Part shown: piece by piece, positions 60,930 to 64,000 of the stretch | Numbering within the stretch: the stretch's first letter is position 1 | How the letters are laid out: each line of letters starts with the position of its first letter | Assembly: GCF_014773225.1 (NCBI RefSeq) | Contig: NZ_JACXAJ010000008.1 | Coordinates: 1 to 64,000 of the forward strand | Reading direction: 5' to 3' | Origin: Pontibacter aquaedesilientis | GTDB lineage: Bacteria > Bacteroidota > Bacteroidia > Cytophagales > Hymenobacteraceae | DNA: 64,000 nt | Notes under the pieces: generated by a model | What the model saw: only the letters and a program-made list of their open reading frames with translations | Database searches by the model: none | Told to the model about the DNA's origin: nothing | Translations under genes and position numbers: made by a program

Positions 60930-60978
60930 AATGTAGCGTAACTTCTTCAGACTTCCCTAAAGTTTTATTTATTTTGTA

Positions 60979-60986
60979 CAAAGTTA
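60979..60986 (-). promoter_or_regulatory. -7 box of the lptD promoter
   Basis: The minus strand reads TAACTTTG (TAnnTTTG), 29 to 50 bp upstream of the two possible lptD starts, so both starts are downstream of it. Confidence 0.5.
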
Positions 60987-61014
60987 TTGTTTTAGCTTTT
61001 AACTAACGAGCGTT

Positions 61015-61797
61015 GTGAGAAATATTGTTACTATTTCAATTCTGGCCCTTGTTCTACTGCTATTTTCCTCAAGCAAACTTGAGTTCCGTAAGGCGTATAA
61101 ACTGCGTACGGTAGTTATCGACGCAGGTCACGGCGGTAAGGATATAGGGTGTAACGGAAAAGTTTCGCATGAGGCTGATGTGGCTCTCAAGCTGGCTATG
61201 CAGGTGGGCAGCCTGATCGAAAAAAACCTGCCGGATGTGAAGGTGGTGTATACCCGAACGGATGATAAGTTTGTAGAGCTGATTGACCGTGCGGGAGTAG
61301 CCAACAAAAACAACGCAGACCTGTTCATCTCCATTCACCTCAATGCAGGCCCTCCGTCAGCGTTTGGTACCGAAACCTATACCATGGGGCTCCATACCAC
61401 CAATGGCAACCTGTCTGTGGCCAAGCGGGAGAATGCCGTAATCTTGCAGGAAAACGACTACAAGGAAAAATACGGAGGCTTCGACCCGAACTCGCCACAG
61501 AGCCATATCATGTTTGCCCTGCACCAGAGCGCCTACATCGATAACAGCTTACGTTTTGCCCAAAAAGTGGAAAATGAGTTTAAAACCCGGGTTGGCCGTA
61601 CTAGCCGCGGTGTGAAGCAAGCCGGCTTCCTGGTGCTGTGGAAATCGTACATGCCAAGCGTTCTGATCGAGGCTGGGTTCCTGACCAATCCAAATGAAGA
61701 AAAATTCCTTAACGATAAAACCGGCCAATCGTATATGGCATCAGGTATATATCGTGCCTTCAAGGAATACAAGCAAGAGCTTGAGGCCATGAACTAA
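61015..61797 (+). CDS. N-acetylmuramoyl-L-alanine amidase (Amidase_3)
   Basis: The 260-residue protein begins with GTG at 61015, a short N-terminal membrane or signal segment (ISILALVLLLFSSS) and an Amidase_3 domain: VVIDAGHGGKDIGCNG (zinc His), HEADVALKLAMQVGS (zinc Glu), DLFISIHLNAG (zinc His) and VLIEAGFLTNPNEEKFL (catalytic Glu). It cleaves the amide between MurNAc and the peptide. It is followed 22 bp later by the MCE gene and probably shares its transcript. Confidence 0.95.
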   Translation: MRNIVTISILALVLLLFSSSKLEFRKAYKLRTVVIDAGHGGKDIGCNGKVSHEADVALKLAMQVGSLIEKNLPDVKVVYTRTDDKFVELIDRAGVANKNNADLFISIHLNAGPPSAFGTETYTMGLHTTNGNLSVAKRENAVILQENDYKEKYGGFDPNSPQSHIMFALHQSAYIDNSLRFAQKVENEFKTRVGRTSRGVKQAGFLVLWKSYMPSVLIEAGFLTNPNEEKFLNDKTGQSYMASGIYRAFKEYKQELEAMN

Positions 61798-61819
61798 TGC
61801 AAAACGCTAACTCACCTTC

Positions 61820-62875
61820 GTGAAAATCTCTAAAGAAATTAAAGTTGCCCTATTAGGTATAGTGGCAATTGTCATCCTGTATTTCGGGTATATGTACCTG
61901 AAAGGCTCCGACCTCTTTTCAAAATCAAACACCTTTCATGTCGTTTACGACAATGTAGACGGGCTTACCGTCTCGAATCCCGTGTTTCTGAACGGTATTC
62001 AGGTAGGGCATGTGAAGAACATGACACTCCTCATTGACCGAGCCAACATGGTGCAGGTTGACATCGAGGTACGCAAAGACCTGCAGATCGGGGACTCTAC
62101 CATCGCCAGCCTCGGCAACTCTGACATCCTGGGAAGCAAGGCCATCACCTTACTGCTTCGCAACAACTCGAAACAGTACAATGGCGGCGAAGAGTTGATT
62201 GCCTTTAAGGAGACCAGTATTACCGATATGCTTTCTTCCAAGTCGGTACCCGTAATCGATAAGGTGGACACGACGCTCGCTCGCGTCAACAGGCTCCTGG
62301 ACAGCGAAGCCAAAAGCAACATACAGCAGATCCTGGCCAACTCCAACGAAACGACCAAGCTGATCAATGCGATCCTGGCAAACAACCAGCGTAACATCAA
62401 CCAAATTACCTCTAACCTGAGCCAACTGACTACGGCCCTTCGGCAAACGCAGCGTAACATCGACCGCCTTGCCCTGAACATGACCGAGATCACCGACACA
62501 CTCAAGCGTGTAGAGGTGAACAAACTGGTGCGCGACGCCAACTCGGCCGTGAATGAACTGGAAACCACCATCGCCAAGCTCAATTCCAACGAAGGCTCCT
62601 TGGGCAGGCTGATGAATGACGAGGAACTTTACCGAAACATGAATCGCTCGACGGAGGCGCTCAACCTGCTGCTGCGCGACATTCAGGCATATCCGAAGCG
62701 CTACGTGCAGTTTTCGCTGATTGGCCGCAAAGACAGGTATAAGGTAGATGCTACCGGCCGTGTGATCACGCTAGAGGAGGTGAAGGAGTTGCAGGACGAA
62801 AATGCAGACGAGTTCCGTCAGTCTAAGCCTGACTCTGTGAAGCCGTCTTCCGTAGATACCACAAAAAGGCAATAA
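61820..62875 (+). CDS. MCE family (MlaD-like) protein
   Basis: The 351-residue protein starts with GTG, then a membrane anchor (KVALLGIVAIVILYFGYMYL) and one MCE domain (about 37-115: YDNVDGLTVSNPVFLNGIQV, SDILGSKAITLLLR). A long helical stalk follows (residues 150-300, with NRNINQITSNLSQLTTALRQ-like heptads), then a basic end. It likely binds substrate lipids in the periplasm for an ABC transporter, as MlaD does. Its coupling to the amidase gene is common in this phylum. Confidence 0.93.
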   Translation: MKISKEIKVALLGIVAIVILYFGYMYLKGSDLFSKSNTFHVVYDNVDGLTVSNPVFLNGIQVGHVKNMTLLIDRANMVQVDIEVRKDLQIGDSTIASLGNSDILGSKAITLLLRNNSKQYNGGEELIAFKETSITDMLSSKSVPVIDKVDTTLARVNRLLDSEAKSNIQQILANSNETTKLINAILANNQRNINQITSNLSQLTTALRQTQRNIDRLALNMTEITDTLKRVEVNKLVRDANSAVNELETTIAKLNSNEGSLGRLMNDEELYRNMNRSTEALNLLLRDIQAYPKRYVQFSLIGRKDRYKVDATGRVITLEEVKELQDENADEFRQSKPDSVKPSSVDTTKRQ

Positions 62876-62893
62876 GCCATCTTATAAAAATTG

Positions 62894-62901
62894 TATATTT
62901 G
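62894..62901 (+). promoter_or_regulatory. -7 box of the acyl-CoA carboxylase gene
   Basis: TATATTTG matches TAnnTTTG and lies 65 bp before the ATG at 62966. The expected start of transcription falls inside the left arm of the hairpin at 62904-62928. Confidence 0.5.
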
Positions 62902-62903
62902 TG

Positions 62904-62928
62904 AAATCCGCCCTTAAAGCGGATTTTT
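62904..62928 (+). terminator. terminator of the amidase-MCE unit
   Basis: AAATCCGC (62904-62911) pairs perfectly with GCGGATTT (62919-62926), followed by T-rich TTT. It lies 29 bp after the MCE stop and directly after a promoter box. Confidence 0.75.
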
Positions 62929-62965
62929 CATTGTAAGTAGTCCCCTTATTTATAATAACCCTTTC

Positions 62966-64000
62966 ATGGATATCGAATTCAATAAGAACGAAGACTCTCT
63001 CAAACAGCTGAGTTTCCAGCTCAAAAGCAAACTAAACAAAATATACCTGGGTGGCGGTGAAAAGCGCATCGCCAAAGAGCACGCCAAAGGCAAGATGACC
63101 GCCCGCGAGCGCATCGACTACCTGCTCGACGAAGGCACGGAGTTCCTGGAAGTAGGGGCTTTTGCCGGCGACGGCATGTACGAAGAGGTGGGAGGCTGCC
63201 CGAGCGGCGGTGTGGTGACAGGTATAGGTTACATCAAAGGTCGCCAGTGCGTGGTGGTGGCCAACGACGCCACCGTGAAAGCCGGTGCCTGGTTCCCGAT
63301 CACTGCCAAGAAAAACCTGCGCGCCCAGGAAATCTCCATCGAAAACAAAATACCGATTGTATACCTGGTAGACAGCGCCGGTGTGTTCCTTCCTATGCAG
63401 GATGAGATATTCCCGGACAAAGAGCACTTCGGCCGCATGTTCCGCAACAACGCAGTGATGAGTTCGATGGGCATCGTGCAGATTGCAGCGATTATGGGCA
63501 GCTGCGTGGCCGGTGGCGCTTACCTGCCTATTATGAGTGACGAGGCCCTGATCGTGGAAGGTACAGGCTCTGTGTTCTTGGGCGGTTCTTACTTGGTGAA
63601 ATCTGCTATTGGGGAGACGATCGACAACGAAACGCTGGGTGGGGCTGCCACCCATTGCGAGATTTCTGGCGTAACCGATTACAAGTGCAAAGACGACAAA
63701 GAGGCGTTGGATCATATTCGCACTATTTTCGACAAGCTGGGTGATAACCCGAAGGCTGGTTTCAGCCGGGTGGAGCCTGCCGCGCCGAAACTGGACGAGA
63801 AAGAGATATATGGCATGCTGCCAGCCGACCGCACCAAGCCCTACGACATGATGGACATCATCAACCGTTTGGTCGACAACTCTGAGTTTGAGCCTTACAA
63901 AGAGCTTTACGGCCAGACGCTGATTTGCGGACTGGCGCGCATCGACGGCTGGGCGGTAGGTATAGTTGCCAATCAGCGCAAGATCGTGAAAAGCAAAAAG
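62966..64000 (+). CDS. acyl-CoA carboxylase beta subunit (partial)
   Basis: The gene begins at ATG 62966 and runs off the window end; 345 codons are visible. It is a biotin-dependent carboxyltransferase: ARERIDYLLDEGTEFLE near residue 48, VVVANDATVKAGAWFP, VYLVDSAGVFLPMQDEIFPD, NNAVMSSMGIVQIAAIMGSC and VAGGAYLPIMSDEALIVEGT. QDEIFPDKEHFG is typical of methylcrotonyl/propionyl-CoA-type beta subunits, so branched-chain or odd-chain acyl-CoA is the likely substrate. The C-terminal half and the stop are outside. Confidence 0.93.
   Translation, partial: MDIEFNKNEDSLKQLSFQLKSKLNKIYLGGGEKRIAKEHAKGKMTARERIDYLLDEGTEFLEVGAFAGDGMYEEVGGCPSGGVVTGIGYIKGRQCVVVANDATVKAGAWFPITAKKNLRAQEISIENKIPIVYLVDSAGVFLPMQDEIFPDKEHFGRMFRNNAVMSSMGIVQIAAIMGSCVAGGAYLPIMSDEALIVEGTGSVFLGGSYLVKSAIGETIDNETLGGAATHCEISGVTDYKCKDDKEALDHIRTIFDKLGDNPKAGFSRVEPAAPKLDEKEIYGMLPADRTKPYDMMDIINRLVDNSEFEPYKELYGQTLICGLARIDGWAVGIVANQRKIVKSKK

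Overview
The window looks like chromosome of a Bacteroidota bacterium of the order Cytophagales, most likely a Hymenobacteraceae member close to Pontibacter (lineage inferred from gene families; I could not search a database). Supporting signs are Bacteroidota-type promoters (-7 box TAnnTTTG, seen before pepP, rpsP, rplS, polX, PBP1A and others), a Rho factor with a long disordered Arg/Glu-rich insert, SprF/OmpA-style TSP3-OmpA proteins, and an OstA/LptD protein next to an amidase and an MCE protein. Many genes use TTG, GTG or possibly CTG starts.

Positions 1-4116 are different from the rest: clearly AT-rich, all genes on the minus strand, mostly unrecognised proteins plus an excisionase-like HTH protein, and ending exactly at the 3' end of a tRNA-Arg(ACG) gene (4117-4190). 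I read this as the right end of an integrative element inserted into the tRNA; the integrase must lie left of the window. Its last two genes (3912 to 2447) are a tightly coupled pair, a soluble protein and a four-helix membrane protein, with the layout of RexAB/Kiwa-type phage-exclusion systems. This is the best candidate for an undescribed system here, but the assignment is inference.

Positions 4258-64000 are ordinary backbone. 4.2-13.1 kb: VTT membrane protein, cystathionine gamma-synthase/lyase, OmpA lipoprotein, isoaspartyl peptidase, DUF5329 protein, a large unknown exported protein, DUF421 protein, thioredoxin. 13.4-25.4 kb: dnaE, MscS channel, MFS exporter, LysM lytic transglycosylase, O-methyltransferase, M16 peptidase, outer-membrane lipoprotein. 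25.6-38.9 kb: two GT9 glycosyltransferases (LPS core type), aminopeptidase P, OmpA/TSP3 protein, pyrR-pyrB, EVE protein, PolX with a degenerate polymerase site, TraB/GumN protein. 39-52.9 kb: serS, rho, a four-helix-bundle protein inside inverted repeats, UbiA prenyltransferase, YCII protein, PBP1A, TIGR01777 oxidoreductase, a PTPS-folE pair, a lipoprotein pyrophosphatase-like protein. 53-64 kb: rpsP-rimM-trmD-rplS, desaturase, RluA synthase, panB, lptD with divergent amidase and MCE genes, and the start of an acyl-CoA carboxylase beta gene cut by the window end.

Two genome-scale features stand out. The word AGGTATA/TATACCT is strongly over-represented across the backbone, in genes and between them, and scarce in the island. 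Convergent genes are separated by unusually long, nearly perfect palindromes that act as two-way terminators. Several short AT-rich intergenic repeat families also occur.
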